Source: Natrinema amylolyticus_A
GTDB lineage: Archaea; Halobacteriota; Halobacteria; Halobacteriales; Natrialbaceae
Direction: 5' to 3'
Length of the DNA stretch: 64,000 nucleotides
Assembly (NCBI RefSeq): GCF_042678045.1
Contig: NZ_JBHUDI010000011.1
Coordinates: 496,001-560,000 of the forward strand
In this document: positions 18,565 to 29,041 of the stretch, piece after piece
Numbering within the stretch: position 1 is the stretch's first letter
Layout: the number at the start of each line of letters is the position of its first letter
The notes under the pieces: model-generated
Databases searched by the model: none
Seen by the model: the letters and a program-made list of their open reading frames with translations, nothing else
What the model was told of the DNA's origin: nothing
Position numbers and translations under genes: made by a program

Positions 18565-21500
18565 CTACCGTGGCCGCTCGAGCGCTTCCGCCACGACTTC
18601 GATCGGTGTCGGTGGCTCCGCGGATGCGCCGGAGCGGTTCTCGAGTTGGGTCCGACAGGAGGCACCCGGCGCGACGACGCGGTCGCCGTCGCTGTCGGCG
18701 ACCTGCTCGTACAGGATCGAAGCGATGGCGTCGCTCATCGAAGCATGTTCGGCCTCGTAGCCGAAGGAGCCGGCCATCCCACAGCAGCCCGAATCGAGTG
18801 GGTCGACGGCGTAGCCTGCCCGTCGAAGCACGCCGACGGCGTGGTGATCCTTTGCGACCGATTTCTGGTGGCAGTGGCCGTGATAGACGAGGTGCTGCTG
18901 GACCGTCGCGGGGTCGAAGTCGATCTCTTCGTCCAGCCGGAACGTATCGATGTACTCACAGACGCCGTAGGTGGCATCGGCGACCGTTTCGGCCGCATCG
19001 GACGTGAGTAGGTCGAGGTAATCCGACTGGAACATGACCGCGTCGGAGGGCTCGATCACGACCACGTCCCGGCCGGCCCCCACCCGCGGCGCGAGCGTGG
19101 TCACGTTCTCGCGAGCTGCCGCCCGCGCTTTCTCGAGAAAGCCCTTCGAGAACGCCGGCCGACCGGTATCGCCCAGTTCGTCGGGGACAGTAACGTGGAC
19201 GCCCGCGGCCTCGAGGACACGGACGGCCGCCTTCCCGGCCTCGGGATGGCTGTAGTTGGTGTAGGTGTCGGGATAGAGCACGACCTTGCGCTCGGCGTCG
19301 GCCTCGGCAACGCGCGCGCCGCCTCGCTCGTCGAACCAGTCGCGGAACGTCTCGGCGTGGAACGTCGGCAGCGACCGGCTCGCATCGATGCCGACGACGG
19401 CCTCGAGTAGCTTGCGGGCACCCGGCACCTTCGTCGCGACGTTGGAGACGGGGGCGAGTCGACTCCCCCACTTCGAGAGCGTCGCGACGTTGGCGAAGAG
19501 CCGATCTCGGAGTGTCGAGCCGTTGCGCTGGTGGTACTCGTGGGTAACCTCGGCTTTGAGTTTGGCCATGTCGACCTCGCTCGGGCAGTCGATCGAACAC
19601 CCCTTACAGCCGATACAGAGGTCCATCACCTCCTCGACGAACTCGTCGGAAAAGGCTTCGTCGGGATCTAAGTCACCGCTCATGGCCTGTCGAAGCGCGT
19701 TCGCCCGGCCGCGGGTCGCCGTGATCTCCTCCCGGCTCGCGCGGTAGGTCGGACACATCACGCCGCCAGTGGTCGACTGCTCGCCGCGACAGCCGCCACA
19801 GCCGTGACAGAGTTCGACCATCCCCTGCATGCCGTTGTCGTTGTCCCACTGGAGGGTGGGTTCGAAGCCCGCCTCGAAGTCGTAGTCGGGATCGAATCGG
19901 AGGTGCTCCCGCAGATCGGTGGGGTCGTCCTCGCGGAAGACGACCTGGCCCGGATTGAGGAGCCAGTCGGGGTCGAAGGCGGTCTTGAGGTCCTGGAAGG
20001 TTTCCCAGAGCTCGTCGCCGTAGAGTTTGTGATTCCACTGCGTGCGGGCGCGACCGTCGCCGTGTTCGCCCGAGACCGACCCGTCCAGCTCGACCACGAG
20101 GTCCGTCACGTCGTCGGCGATTCCGTGGAGTTGCTCGAGGCCGGTTTCCGTCTTCGTGTTCACGAGCGGCCGGACGTGGAGCACGCCAGGGCCGGCGTGC
20201 GCATAGAACGTGGCATAGGTGTCATGAGCCTCGAGGATTTCTTCGAACCTCTCGACGAACTCGGGGAGCCGTGCCGGCGGGATCGCGGTGTCCTCGATGA
20301 AGGAGATATGCTTCGCGTCGGTCGTCCGCGAGAGCAAGATTGGGAGGCCGGACTTGCGGAGTTTCCAGAGCTTCGCGCGTTCGGCCTCGTCGTAGGCCTC
20401 GAGCCCCTCGATCGCGAGTGCCTCGGCGTCGCTTCGTGGGGCGTCGTCGGCCGGCTCCCCGGCCGGCGTCGCCGACGGCACGCGGTCGGCGAGCAGGCCG
20501 GCGACCTGTTCTTTGCCGTGGTCGTCGTCTTCGGCGTAGAACTCGACGAGAAGAACGGCGTTCGTTCCCTCGGGCAGGATCTCCGTGACGGGGCCGAACT
20601 CCGCGGTGTCGCGTGCCAGATCGATCAACACGTCGTCGAGCACTTCGACTGCCGCGGGGTCGTGTTCGAGGATCGGCTCGACATCGCGCATCGCCTCGTG
20701 GAGATCGGGATAGCAGAGCAAGGTGACGGCCTTCGTCTCGGGAATTGGCTCGAGCGAGACCGTCGCCTCGGTGACGACCGCCAGGGTGCCCTCGCTGCCA
20801 GCCAGCAGGCGCGCGAGGTTGACGGTGCCGGGCTCGCCGGTTGCCTCGCCGCCCGGCAGGTCCTCACCCCGTGCTTCGGCGACGAGCCGATCGAGGTTGT
20901 AACCCGAGACATTGCGCTTGAGGTCGGGATAGGCGTCTTCGATGCGGTCTGCCTCTTCGTCGAGAATTCGCTCGACTTCGGCGTAGATCCGCCACTCGAG
21001 GTCGCCATCGGGATCGGCCCGCTCGCTGAGTTCCTCGAGGGTCACCTCGCCGAAGCGGGTAACGGTACCGTCGGCGAGGACGGCTTCGACTTCCTCGATG
21101 TAGGCGTCGGTCTTACCGTATTTCAGCGAGTGTGCGCCCGTCGAGTTGTTGCCGATCGCACCACCGACGGCGCTTTTGTCACGCCACGCGGGGTCGGGCG
21201 CGAATTTGAGATCGTGCGGAGCCAGCGCTTCGTTCAGCGTGCCCACGATCGTCCCGGACTGGACCGTCGCAGTGTGGTCGTCGGGATCGACCGAGAGGAT
21301 GTCGTTCATGTGCCGGGTGAAATCCAGCACGACGGCCCGGTTGACCGTCTGTCCGGCGAGACTCGTCCCGCCACCCCGCGGGAGCACTGGGATCTCGCGT
21401 TCGGCACAGTACTCGAGGATTCCCGCCACGTCGGCCGTCGATTCGGGGAAGGCGACGGCGATCGGGGTCACTTCGTAGGCGCTCGCGTCGGTTGCGTACA

Positions 21501-21648
21501 GTTCGCGAGAGTAGGAGTCGGCTCGGACCTCACAGTCGACGAGCCGTTCGATATCTGCGACCAGTGCCGGGCGGTCGACGTCGTCGCTCCGGTAGTCGTA
21601 GTTCGCTCGCCGGTCGGCGGCCGGGTCGGCGCTCGGCTCCAAAGACAT
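18565..21648 (-). CDS. FAD-linked oxidase fused to Fe-S (GlpC-like) domain; glycolate/D-lactate dehydrogenase type
   Basis: A 1027-residue fusion. An FAD-binding PCMH domain spans about 60-290 (PRGGGTSLAGQ near 90, GNNSTGAHSLKYGKT near 160) and an FAD-oxidase C domain about 295-600. Two cysteine clusters follow (CHGCGGCRGEQ and CIGCKGCSIDCPSE, about 640-720), then CCG-type haem/Fe-S ligand motifs (HGHCHQKS, SGCCGMAGSFG) near 940-990. It combines in one chain what bacteria split into GlcD and GlcF subunits. It should oxidise a 2-hydroxyacid (lactate or glycolate) and pass electrons towards the quinone pool. No TM helix is visible. Confidence 0.92.
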   Translation of the reverse strand: MSLEPSADPAADRRANYDYRSDDVDRPALVADIERLVDCEVRADSYSRELYATDASAYEVTPIAVAFPESTADVAGILEYCAEREIPVLPRGGGTSLAGQTVNRAVVLDFTRHMNDILSVDPDDHTATVQSGTIVGTLNEALAPHDLKFAPDPAWRDKSAVGGAIGNNSTGAHSLKYGKTDAYIEEVEAVLADGTVTRFGEVTLEELSERADPDGDLEWRIYAEVERILDEEADRIEDAYPDLKRNVSGYNLDRLVAEARGEDLPGGEATGEPGTVNLARLLAGSEGTLAVVTEATVSLEPIPETKAVTLLCYPDLHEAMRDVEPILEHDPAAVEVLDDVLIDLARDTAEFGPVTEILPEGTNAVLLVEFYAEDDDHGKEQVAGLLADRVPSATPAGEPADDAPRSDAEALAIEGLEAYDEAERAKLWKLRKSGLPILLSRTTDAKHISFIEDTAIPPARLPEFVERFEEILEAHDTYATFYAHAGPGVLHVRPLVNTKTETGLEQLHGIADDVTDLVVELDGSVSGEHGDGRARTQWNHKLYGDELWETFQDLKTAFDPDWLLNPGQVVFREDDPTDLREHLRFDPDYDFEAGFEPTLQWDNDNGMQGMVELCHGCGGCRGEQSTTGGVMCPTYRASREEITATRGRANALRQAMSGDLDPDEAFSDEFVEEVMDLCIGCKGCSIDCPSEVDMAKLKAEVTHEYHQRNGSTLRDRLFANVATLSKWGSRLAPVSNVATKVPGARKLLEAVVGIDASRSLPTFHAETFRDWFDERGGARVAEADAERKVVLYPDTYTNYSHPEAGKAAVRVLEAAGVHVTVPDELGDTGRPAFSKGFLEKARAAARENVTTLAPRVGAGRDVVVIEPSDAVMFQSDYLDLLTSDAAETVADATYGVCEYIDTFRLDEEIDFDPATVQQHLVYHGHCHQKSVAKDHHAVGVLRRAGYAVDPLDSGCCGMAGSFGYEAEHASMSDAIASILYEQVADSDGDRVVAPGASCRTQLENRSGASAEPPTPIEVVAEALERPR

Positions 21649-22069
21649 ACGTCACCCTTGCGCAGGGGTCACAAAAAGAACCCGCATTACCCCACCGTTC
21701 GACCGGTACTGCGGGTACTCGCTCGTCTCGAGGTACGGTGTTGGTCGCTCGTGCTGCGGGACGGAATGGTCGGGCGGGCGGTGGATCGTGGACCGCCCAG
21801 CCGGCGCGCGCGTTCGGTTACTGGGGGGTGACCGAGTTGGGGTGTGATCGAGTGAAAAGTGGCCCCGTCCGTTTTCCACGCGCGCCCCCGGGGCCGCCGT
21901 CCACTGTCTTGAACGGCACTTGCCGGTACTCGAGCCGTGGAAACAAATGATGTGCCTAACTAGTGAGGTGGCGATCAGTACGGCTTCCTGTCCGTAGCGC
22001 CCTCGCGCTCGGAAATACGTCGCCTCCGTGACCGGAACCCCTATACTGCTCATTCGGGACGTAGCACGT
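21649..22069. other. Gene-free stretch between divergent genes
   Basis: About 420 bp between the divergent FAD/Fe-S dehydrogenase and acyl-CoA dehydrogenase genes. A T-rich CTTTTTGTG (minus strand, about 25 bp before the dehydrogenase start) may be its promoter. I see no further gene, tRNA or repeat. Confidence 0.6.
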
Positions 22070-23239
<1,170 letters not shown>

Positions 23240-23313
23240 TTCGCATGAGGACGGTTGACACGCCCATAATCCGCAAGTAGTACGTCTATTCCTGCTGGCG
23301 CCCGTGAATCAGT

Positions 23314-23673
23314 ATGATCGGCGTCACCGAACTCGAGAGCCAACTGGACCCACCAGGGACCCCCGGACTCAGGGCTGCGTTCGTCGGGGCCTGGTTCGTC
23401 GATCTCGTTGCAACGCTCCTCTTTTTCACCGTGCCATACGCAGACGAACTAAACCCCGTCACGGTCTTTTTCCACGATGTCTTCGGATTCGTCGGCGTCG
23501 TCATCGCTGCCGTCAGTTACGCTGCGTTCGTGGTCGGCATCGGTCACCTACTCTCGAGGCCGCTCGACACCGGGTTCGTGGCCCTCATGGCGGGTCTCTA
23601 TGCCCTTTTCGCGAGCAACAACGTCGTCTTGCTCATCTCACGTGAATCGTTACTGACGCTGCTCGTCCTGTAA
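23314..23673 (+). CDS. Small membrane protein of unknown function (4 hydrophobic segments)
   Basis: A 119-residue hydrophobic protein with segments at about residues 23-40, 48-66, 67-83 and 87-108, giving three or four membrane helices. No known motif is visible. It stands alone 74 bp after the acyl-CoA dehydrogenase gene, on the same strand. The codon use is like the neighbours. I do not recognise the family. Confidence 0.65.
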   Translation: MIGVTELESQLDPPGTPGLRAAFVGAWFVDLVATLLFFTVPYADELNPVTVFFHDVFGFVGVVIAAVSYAAFVVGIGHLLSRPLDTGFVALMAGLYALFASNNVVLLISRESLLTLLVL

Positions 23674-23849
23674 TCGAGCGCCCGTCACGACCGATTCTGA
23701 TTTCCGACGGCGGATGGCGTCGTCCAACGAAACCGGCCGTTCCGTCCCCGTCATAACACGCATCTGCCGACCGTGAACTCGGCCAGCAAGAGGCGTGACA
23801 ACGTCAGAATCTATATGCGCGGCTTACGAGTTTGTTCGCCGGAGAAGTA

Positions 23850-23923
23850 TGGGCCAACTCGGATTTGAACCGAGAGCCTCCACCTTATCAGAGTGGCGCT
23901 CAACCTAATTGAGCTATTGGCCC
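23850..23923 (-). tRNA. tRNA-Ile (anticodon GAT)
   Basis: A 74-nt class I tRNA on the minus strand. The acceptor stem GGGCCAA pairs with TTGGCCC, the anticodon loop is CTGATAA, and the T-loop GGTTCAAATCC is standard. No CCA is encoded. Confidence 0.95.
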
Positions 23924-23999
23924 GCGTCGCGTTCTTCGCATTCAGTAGTTGCTCGGTGGAACGTTTAAGCGTTTCTTTCTGGAAGACCTGTGAGAACCG

Positions 24000-24587
24000 C
24001 TACCGGGCGAAGGGATCGTCGTCGCGATCGTCCGTCTGCTCGTCGCCGAAGTCGATCGTATACGAGTCCTCGCTGTCGTCGCTATCGACGCTGTAGTCCT
24101 CGGTGCCGAGGTCGTACGTGCCATCGGCAGCCGAACCGCTTTGCTCTCGAGCCGTCTCCGCGTCGGGGAAGCCGAACGTCCAGACGTTCCCGCTGGCGAA
24201 CCCGCCGGTTTTCTTGTCCGCGTAGGGCACGATCACGAAGCGTTTGAGCGCCGCCCGGATCGGGAGTCGCGTCACTGGCACGGCCAGCAGGAAGCCGATG
24301 GCGTCGGTCACCAGCCCGGGTGTTAGCAGGAACGCGCCGGCGGCGATCAGCAGGCCGCCGTCGAGCAGTTCGTTGGTCGGCGGCTCGCCTTGTGCCATCG
24401 ACCGTTGCATCTTTCGGAGCGTTCGCCGCCCTTCGGCCCGCACGAGGAGCATGCCGACCAGTCCCGTCAGGACCACTAGCAGCACCATCCCGACCCAGCT
24501 GAGGAAGCCAAACTGGGTGACGATCACCGCGAGCAACACGGCGTCGAGAAACGGGATGAGCAACAGCGCGAAGATCCACCGAAGCAT
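24000..24587 (-). CDS. FxsA-family membrane protein
   Basis: A 195-residue protein with four hydrophobic segments in the first ~115 residues (about 2-20, 24-44, 74-90, 93-105) and a long acidic C-terminal tail rich in D and E. The pattern PFLDAVLLAVIV...GLLIAAGAFLLTPGLVTDAIGFLL is that of FxsA, a cytoplasmic-membrane protein first noted for easing phage T7 exclusion by the F plasmid in E. coli; its biochemical role is unknown. The ATG at 24587 fits the family start (MLRWIFALLLIPFLD). The acidic tail is a haloarchaeal addition. Confidence 0.88.
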   Translation of the reverse strand: MLRWIFALLLIPFLDAVLLAVIVTQFGFLSWVGMVLLVVLTGLVGMLLVRAEGRRTLRKMQRSMAQGEPPTNELLDGGLLIAAGAFLLTPGLVTDAIGFLLAVPVTRLPIRAALKRFVIVPYADKKTGGFASGNVWTFGFPDAETAREQSGSAADGTYDLGTEDYSVDSDDSEDSYTIDFGDEQTDDRDDDPFAR

Positions 24588-24735
24588 ACCCCGCTCTAGC
24601 CGCCGAAGGCTCAAAGTCCTTTACTCTCGGCTCAGGGCGGACCGACTCGAGCCCGAACGTGACCCCACCGATGCGAGGCCACGGCAGCGCGTCAGCGAAC
24701 GAAGGGCTTACCCCGGCGACTCGCCTGGCTCCGAT

Positions 24736-26376
24736 ATGGACGATCCAACGCGCGTCGAGTGGCGCGAGTGGGGCCAGGCGGCCTTCGACGAGGCGGCAGG
24801 GGCCGATATTCCGGTATTGCTCTCGCTGACTGCGACGTGGTGTGATCACTGCCACGAGATGGACGCCGAAACCTACGCGGAGCCTCGTATCGCGGCCAAC
24901 GTCAACGACAGTTTCGTGCCCGTGCGAGTCGACGTCGACCGGCACCCGCGTGTCCGCGACCGATACAACATGGGCGGGTTCCCCTCGACGGTCTTTCTCG
25001 CACCAAACGGCGAGGTCCTGACCGGGGCAGGCTATCTGGGCCCCGATGGGATGCGCCAGGTCCTCGATAGCGTCCGGACGATGTGGCAAACGAAAGGCAG
25101 CGGTGCGGCACGCGTGCCCCGCCAACTCCGAGAGGACAACCCGCCGGCAGGCGAACTGACACCGGAAATCGAACAGGCCATGCTGGGCCAGCTCTCGGAA
25201 ACGTACGACGAGACCGCCGGCGGCTGGGGCCAGGAGCCGAAGTTCCCACTGCCGGACGCCCTCGAGTTCGCGCTCAAACGCGACCGGGAGATGGCGCTAC
25301 GGTCGTACGACGCCGTCAGCGCGAACCTGTTAGACGAGTACGAGGGCGGCTTCTACCGCTTCGCGACCGATCGCGACTGGTCGGGGCTCCAGCACGAGAA
25401 ATTGCTCGACTCCAACGGCGCGCTCGTCCGGGCCTTTGCCAACGCCTACCTTCACACGGGCAAAGACGAGTACCGCGAGCCCGCCGAGCGCACGATCGAC
25501 TACCTGACCGCGACGCTGTGGAACAGCGACGCCGATGCCTTCGCGAACAGTCAGGCCCCCGGCGAGGACGCTGCTCACGGTCTCGACGCGACCGACCGGG
25601 CGACCGCCGACGAGCCGCCGGTCGACGACGGCGTCTTCGCCGGCCCGAACGCGCTCGCGATCGAGGGGCTGTTGACCTACTATGCCTACACCGACGACGA
25701 GCGCGCTCGCCGGTACGCCGAACGGGCACTCGCGACCCTCCGCGAGGAACTGCTCGTCGACGGCGTCGTCGCACACACGCTCGAGAACGCGGCGAGCGAC
25801 GACGATCCCGTCTGCCTGCTCACGAATCAGGCCCGCGCGCTGGCGGCGCTGACGACGGCCGCGAGCACGATCGACCCGTCCGTCCTCGCGGACGCGACGG
25901 CGATCGCCGACGCGACGATCGATCGCCTCCACGACGGGGACTCGTTCCTCGACGGCCCCGCCGACGGCGTCGGCCTGCTCGAGCGACCCCTGCGACCGCT
26001 CGATGCGAACGTCGCACTCGCCGATGGGCTGCTCGAGCTGGCCGTCCTCAGTGGCGAGGACCGCTACCGTGAGCGCGCTCGCGAGACGCTCGAGGCCTTT
26101 GCCGGGGCCAGCGATCGCTTCGGCGTCCAGGTTGCCCGCTACGCGACCGCAGTCTCCCGGCTGCTCGAGGGGCCGCTCGTGCTCCGCGTCGCTGCCGAAC
26201 CCGGCTCGGACCTCCACCGCGCAGCACTCAGACTCGCGGACCACGAGAAGGTGGTCGTTCCCGATGTCGACGCCCTCGAGGCGGGAACGGCGCGGGTCGA
26301 ACGCGGCGACCGCGTGTCAGATCCCGCCGAAACGCCCGAAGAGTTGAGCGAGCGCGTCCAGACCGTTCTCGACTGA
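24736..26376 (+). CDS. Thioredoxin-domain protein, DUF255/SPATA20-like
   Basis: A 546-residue protein. An N-terminal thioredoxin-like domain (about 1-120) carries the CxxC redox motif in ATWCDHCHEMDAE and the cis-proline loop GGFPSTVFL. The rest is an alpha/alpha barrel-like region (about 150-500) with GGWGQEPKFPLP and GGFYRFATDRDW, as in YyaL/SPATA20 proteins. That family is ~650-700 residues, so this is a compact haloarchaeal version. Function is unknown; the fold suggests redox or sugar-related activity. Its stop codon lies inside one arm of the 82-bp hairpin repeat. Confidence 0.85.
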   Translation: MDDPTRVEWREWGQAAFDEAAGADIPVLLSLTATWCDHCHEMDAETYAEPRIAANVNDSFVPVRVDVDRHPRVRDRYNMGGFPSTVFLAPNGEVLTGAGYLGPDGMRQVLDSVRTMWQTKGSGAARVPRQLREDNPPAGELTPEIEQAMLGQLSETYDETAGGWGQEPKFPLPDALEFALKRDREMALRSYDAVSANLLDEYEGGFYRFATDRDWSGLQHEKLLDSNGALVRAFANAYLHTGKDEYREPAERTIDYLTATLWNSDADAFANSQAPGEDAAHGLDATDRATADEPPVDDGVFAGPNALAIEGLLTYYAYTDDERARRYAERALATLREELLVDGVVAHTLENAASDDDPVCLLTNQARALAALTTAASTIDPSVLADATAIADATIDRLHDGDSFLDGPADGVGLLERPLRPLDANVALADGLLELAVLSGEDRYRERARETLEAFAGASDRFGVQVARYATAVSRLLEGPLVLRVAAEPGSDLHRAALRLADHEKVVVPDVDALEAGTARVERGDRVSDPAETPEELSERVQTVLD

Positions 26377-26458
26377 GACGGACTCCTGTCAATCAGTGCC
26401 AGCGGGCCCGCGACCCGTCCTGCGGTTGTACCGGTACATCGTTACAGCCGACCGTCTC
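26376..26458 (+). repeat. 82-bp dispersed hairpin repeat, copy B
   Basis: This copy reads GAGACGGACTCCTGTC at its left end and CAGCCGACCGTCTC at its right. It exactly fills the space between two convergent stop codons (26374-26376 and 26457-26459), so it is well placed to act as a two-way terminator. Confidence 0.85.
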
Positions 26459-26864
26459 ACTCGTGGACGTCGTACGGCTCGACCAGCGTCAGGAGATCTC
26501 GTTCCAGTTCACCGCCAACAAACTGAACGTCCCCCGTTTCAGCCTCATAGTCGATTATCCGAGCCTCGTCCAGTTTTGGAAGATGGGTATGGTGAAGTGC
26601 GATCCGGACGCGTTGTCGGTGTTCGTCTGACTCCCGTTTCACGTCTTCGTCCCGAACCCGGTCTGCAACGCGATCGACGAGCACATCGTATTCCAGTGTC
26701 TTCCCGGAGGCGTTGTCCAACGCCTCGAGGATGGCACGTCGATGTTCGTTCGCTACTGCCGACAGAACCGTATCGGGAGAGATCGGCCTCTCACGCCCCG
26801 AAGAACCGGAAACCGCATCAATTGACTGGATATCACGCGTCCCCAACTCTCGACTTTCATCCAT
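26457..26864 (-). CDS. DUF7344-type winged-helix protein
   Basis: A 135-residue protein whose core (about 40-125) reads VLSAVANEHRRAILEAL...LVDRVADRVRD...IALHHTHLPKLDEARIIDYE, the pattern of the DUF7344 HTH domain found in many haloarchaeal regulators. It probably binds DNA in the cytoplasm. I chose ATG 26864 (MDESREL) because residues before it read through the next gene's region and look non-coding. It lies downstream of the Bat-like regulator on the same strand; the two may be transcribed together. Confidence 0.8.
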   Translation of the reverse strand: MDESRELGTRDIQSIDAVSGSSGRERPISPDTVLSAVANEHRRAILEALDNASGKTLEYDVLVDRVADRVRDEDVKRESDEHRQRVRIALHHTHLPKLDEARIIDYEAETGDVQFVGGELERDLLTLVEPYDVHE

Positions 26865-26922
26865 ACTCACATAGCGGAGGTCCAACTGCCTGGTCCTGTC
26901 CCATGGTGTATAATGGGAACAG

Positions 26923-27588
26923 TCAGTCCACTTGCGTGGCTGACTCGGGAGTGAGAAGTGCGTACCTCCCGAACGTGCCGATGGCACGACGCAGTCGCTC
27001 CGTCACTGCCTGATCGGAAATCCCCAGCTCGTCGGCTAACTCCGCGGTCGTACAGCCTCGTGGTATGTCGTAGTATCCCATTCGAACGGCAAGCGTAAGC
27101 GCTTCTCGTTGGGGCTCACTCAACCCGTACCACGGACCAGCCTCGGGGTCCGTTGGATTGTATATACGGGTTATCTTCAGGGAGATGTGCGCGTCCTTAC
27201 AACAGTCCTGGCACTGACTCAGTGCCTCGCGGTTCGAGAATCGTATCTCGAGATTCCACCCTTCCGGTGATCCAGTAGCACCCAGTATTTGCCCGTCGTG
27301 TTCCAAGATACATTGAAAAAGGTGGTCCTGGCTCGCATCCCAGTTGATCCTGAACAGCGTCCGGTCGTCGAACACGTCCACCTCCATGACGCTGTTGACA
27401 GTTGGATAGCGTTCGACGGTATCGAGAAAGCCGTTGTCGACCGGTTCGTAGACCCAGAAGAGCGGTACGGTCGCGTCCCCACTCGGGACGAGTGTTTCGA
27501 GTTCGATTGCCGATGCTTGCTCTAAACTGAGGATTTGTCCGAGTTCAAAATCATCGGACGGGATGCGAATCTCCGTTATCACACTCAT
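26923..27588 (-). CDS. Bat-like helix-turn-helix (HTH-10) regulator
   Basis: A 221-residue protein with a bacterioopsin-activator-like N-terminal GAF/HTH-associated domain (about 1-150) and a C-terminal HTH_10 domain (LSEPQREALTLAVRMGYYDIPRGCTTAELADELGISDQAVTERLRR). A cluster CQDCC near residue 137 is present. Haloarchaeal Bat-like proteins regulate small sets of target genes in response to redox, light or metabolites; the signal here is unknown. ATG 27588 (MSVITEIRIP) is the family start. A paralogue is encoded divergently 191 bp away. Confidence 0.87.
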   Translation of the reverse strand: MSVITEIRIPSDDFELGQILSLEQASAIELETLVPSGDATVPLFWVYEPVDNGFLDTVERYPTVNSVMEVDVFDDRTLFRINWDASQDHLFQCILEHDGQILGATGSPEGWNLEIRFSNREALSQCQDCCKDAHISLKITRIYNPTDPEAGPWYGLSEPQREALTLAVRMGYYDIPRGCTTAELADELGISDQAVTERLRRAIGTFGRYALLTPESATQVD

Positions 27589-27779
27589 GCTCGCTTGTGA
27601 GACTAGATTGCTCGGTCGTACAAAAGGAGAGGACATGGTACACCATGGCTTCCCGGATGCCAAACGGACTCCCCGCTCGCGGCGCACACTATACTGGCCA
27701 ACAACTGTGTGTTGCCCCTTCTCGAAGCCATGACACACCACCCATGTCGGTTATTCATCTGCTAGACGAAGGCTCCCGC

Positions 27780-28424
27780 ATGGCGACTGTGATGGAGTTT
27801 ACGAGTCCGGTAGCGGAGTTTCCACTGGGGAGTGTGTTCGAGAATTTGCCGGGTGTGACCGTCGAACTGGAGCGGCTGATTCCACACGAGACGCTGATTA
27901 TCCCGTATTTCTGGGTACGCGGTGCGGAAACGGAGGACATCGAAGCTGCGTTCGAACAACACGCCGGCGTGAGCAATATCCGACTGGTCGATCGCGTCGA
28001 AGACGAGCATCTCATGCGTGCCGAGTGGGAACAAGAGTACTTCGGTATCCTGAGTGCGCTTGCCAAGGCCAACGTTGTCGTGCTTTCCGGGATTGGAACG
28101 AAAGACGAGTGGCGATTCGAGGTGCGCGGCGAGAGTCAGGAGACACTCGCTGAATTTCGAGAGTACTGCCAGGAAAACGACATCCCGATAGCGATCACTG
28201 CGGTTCACGCCATGCTTCCGATCCAGGGAGAGGGCTACGAGTTGACCGAGACCCAACGCGAGGCGCTGATATTGGCCTACGAACGGGGCTACTTCGACAC
28301 CCCACGCGAGACGTCGCTCGAAGAGCTCGCTGCCGAGCTCGGCATCACCCAGCAGTCGCTTTCGTCACGCCTTCGACGCGGGCATCGACGCCTCATTGGA
28401 GCGACACTCAGCAGTTCGGCGTGA
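27780..28424 (+). CDS. Bat-like helix-turn-helix (HTH-10) regulator, divergent paralogue
   Basis: A 214-residue paralogue of the 26923-27588 product, with the same layout: an N-terminal sensor-like half (PVAEFPLGSVFENLPGVTVELER) and a C-terminal HTH_10 (LTETQREALILAYERGYFDTPRETSLEELAAELGITQQSLSSRLRR). An upstream ATG at 27744 is possible, but MATVMEFT matches family starts better. The two genes are divergent, so they likely share a control region, which may include self-regulation. Confidence 0.87.
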   Translation: MATVMEFTSPVAEFPLGSVFENLPGVTVELERLIPHETLIIPYFWVRGAETEDIEAAFEQHAGVSNIRLVDRVEDEHLMRAEWEQEYFGILSALAKANVVVLSGIGTKDEWRFEVRGESQETLAEFREYCQENDIPIAITAVHAMLPIQGEGYELTETQREALILAYERGYFDTPRETSLEELAAELGITQQSLSSRLRRGHRRLIGATLSSSA

Positions 28425-28509
28425 TCGTTCGGATAGGAGGTCTCTTGTTAAACCCTCTGTATAATCAGTACCCCTATTGAACCGACCCAGACGGCTAGAA
28501 TCAGGCGAG

Positions 28510-28866
28510 ATGAACGCAACAGTTTCTGGGGTTGGAGTCGAAGCGGTCGAGTACGCTCCGGAATCTGGGGCTGTTCGCACCCAGTTCGATCAAGAGAAGA
28601 CACCTGCGAGCATGGCTGTTATCGCAACGCTGGCAGATGTAATGGACACTGATCCGGTTGATTTGATTCCGCTCCATTCCACTGTTGACCCCGAAGAGTT
28701 AGATTCGTTCGTCCGGGTTCGCAACGGGGCAAACGGAGATACCTACAGCGCATTCACCCATGAGAGCCACGCGATAACCGTACACAGCTACGGTGTGCTC
28801 GCCATTACACCAGACACGAACTCACAACGGAAAAATACGGCAGGGGCGAGGGAAGATGACTTCTGA
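28510..28866 (+). CDS. HalOD1 output-domain protein
   Basis: A 118-residue protein whose middle (about 30-95) has the HalOD1 pattern: SMAVIATLADVMDTDPVDLIPLHSTVDPEELDSFV and ITVHSYGVLAI. HalOD1 domains occur in haloarchaeal signalling proteins, usually alone, and are thought to be outputs of two-component-like routes, with unknown partners. ATG 28510 was preferred to 28477. It overlaps the next gene by 11 bp and begins a three-gene unit of small regulators. Confidence 0.82.
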   Translation: MNATVSGVGVEAVEYAPESGAVRTQFDQEKTPASMAVIATLADVMDTDPVDLIPLHSTVDPEELDSFVRVRNGANGDTYSAFTHESHAITVHSYGVLAITPDTNSQRKNTAGAREDDF

Positions 28867-29041
28867 GGAGATCTCGCTTACGTCGAAGGAGGAATTGAAC
28901 GCGGAGCTGAAAGCGCTCCTTCGCAGGGCCTACGAGGGTGGAATCGATGTGGAAGGCGGATTCGAATGTCGGAATGGGTTCGAACATCCTGACTGGGACG
29001 TGATCGTCACGGAAGTCGAAAAGAACGAGCAGTCGGAGTGA
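28856..29041 (+). CDS. Small acidic haloarchaeal protein
   Basis: A 61-residue protein, MTSEEISLTSKEELNAELKALL and so on, with one cysteine and a C-terminal acidic end. It overlaps the HalOD1 gene by 11 bp and the following GTG-start gene by 4 bp, showing translational coupling. Similar small proteins follow HalOD1 genes elsewhere in haloarchaea as far as I recall; no function is known. Confidence 0.7.
   Translation: MTSEEISLTSKEELNAELKALLRRAYEGGIDVEGGFECRNGFEHPDWDVIVTEVEKNEQSE

Noticed and set aside
19804..21831. 675-residue plus-strand reading frame
   Set aside because: It is antisense to the FAD/Fe-S dehydrogenase with its intact cofactor motifs.
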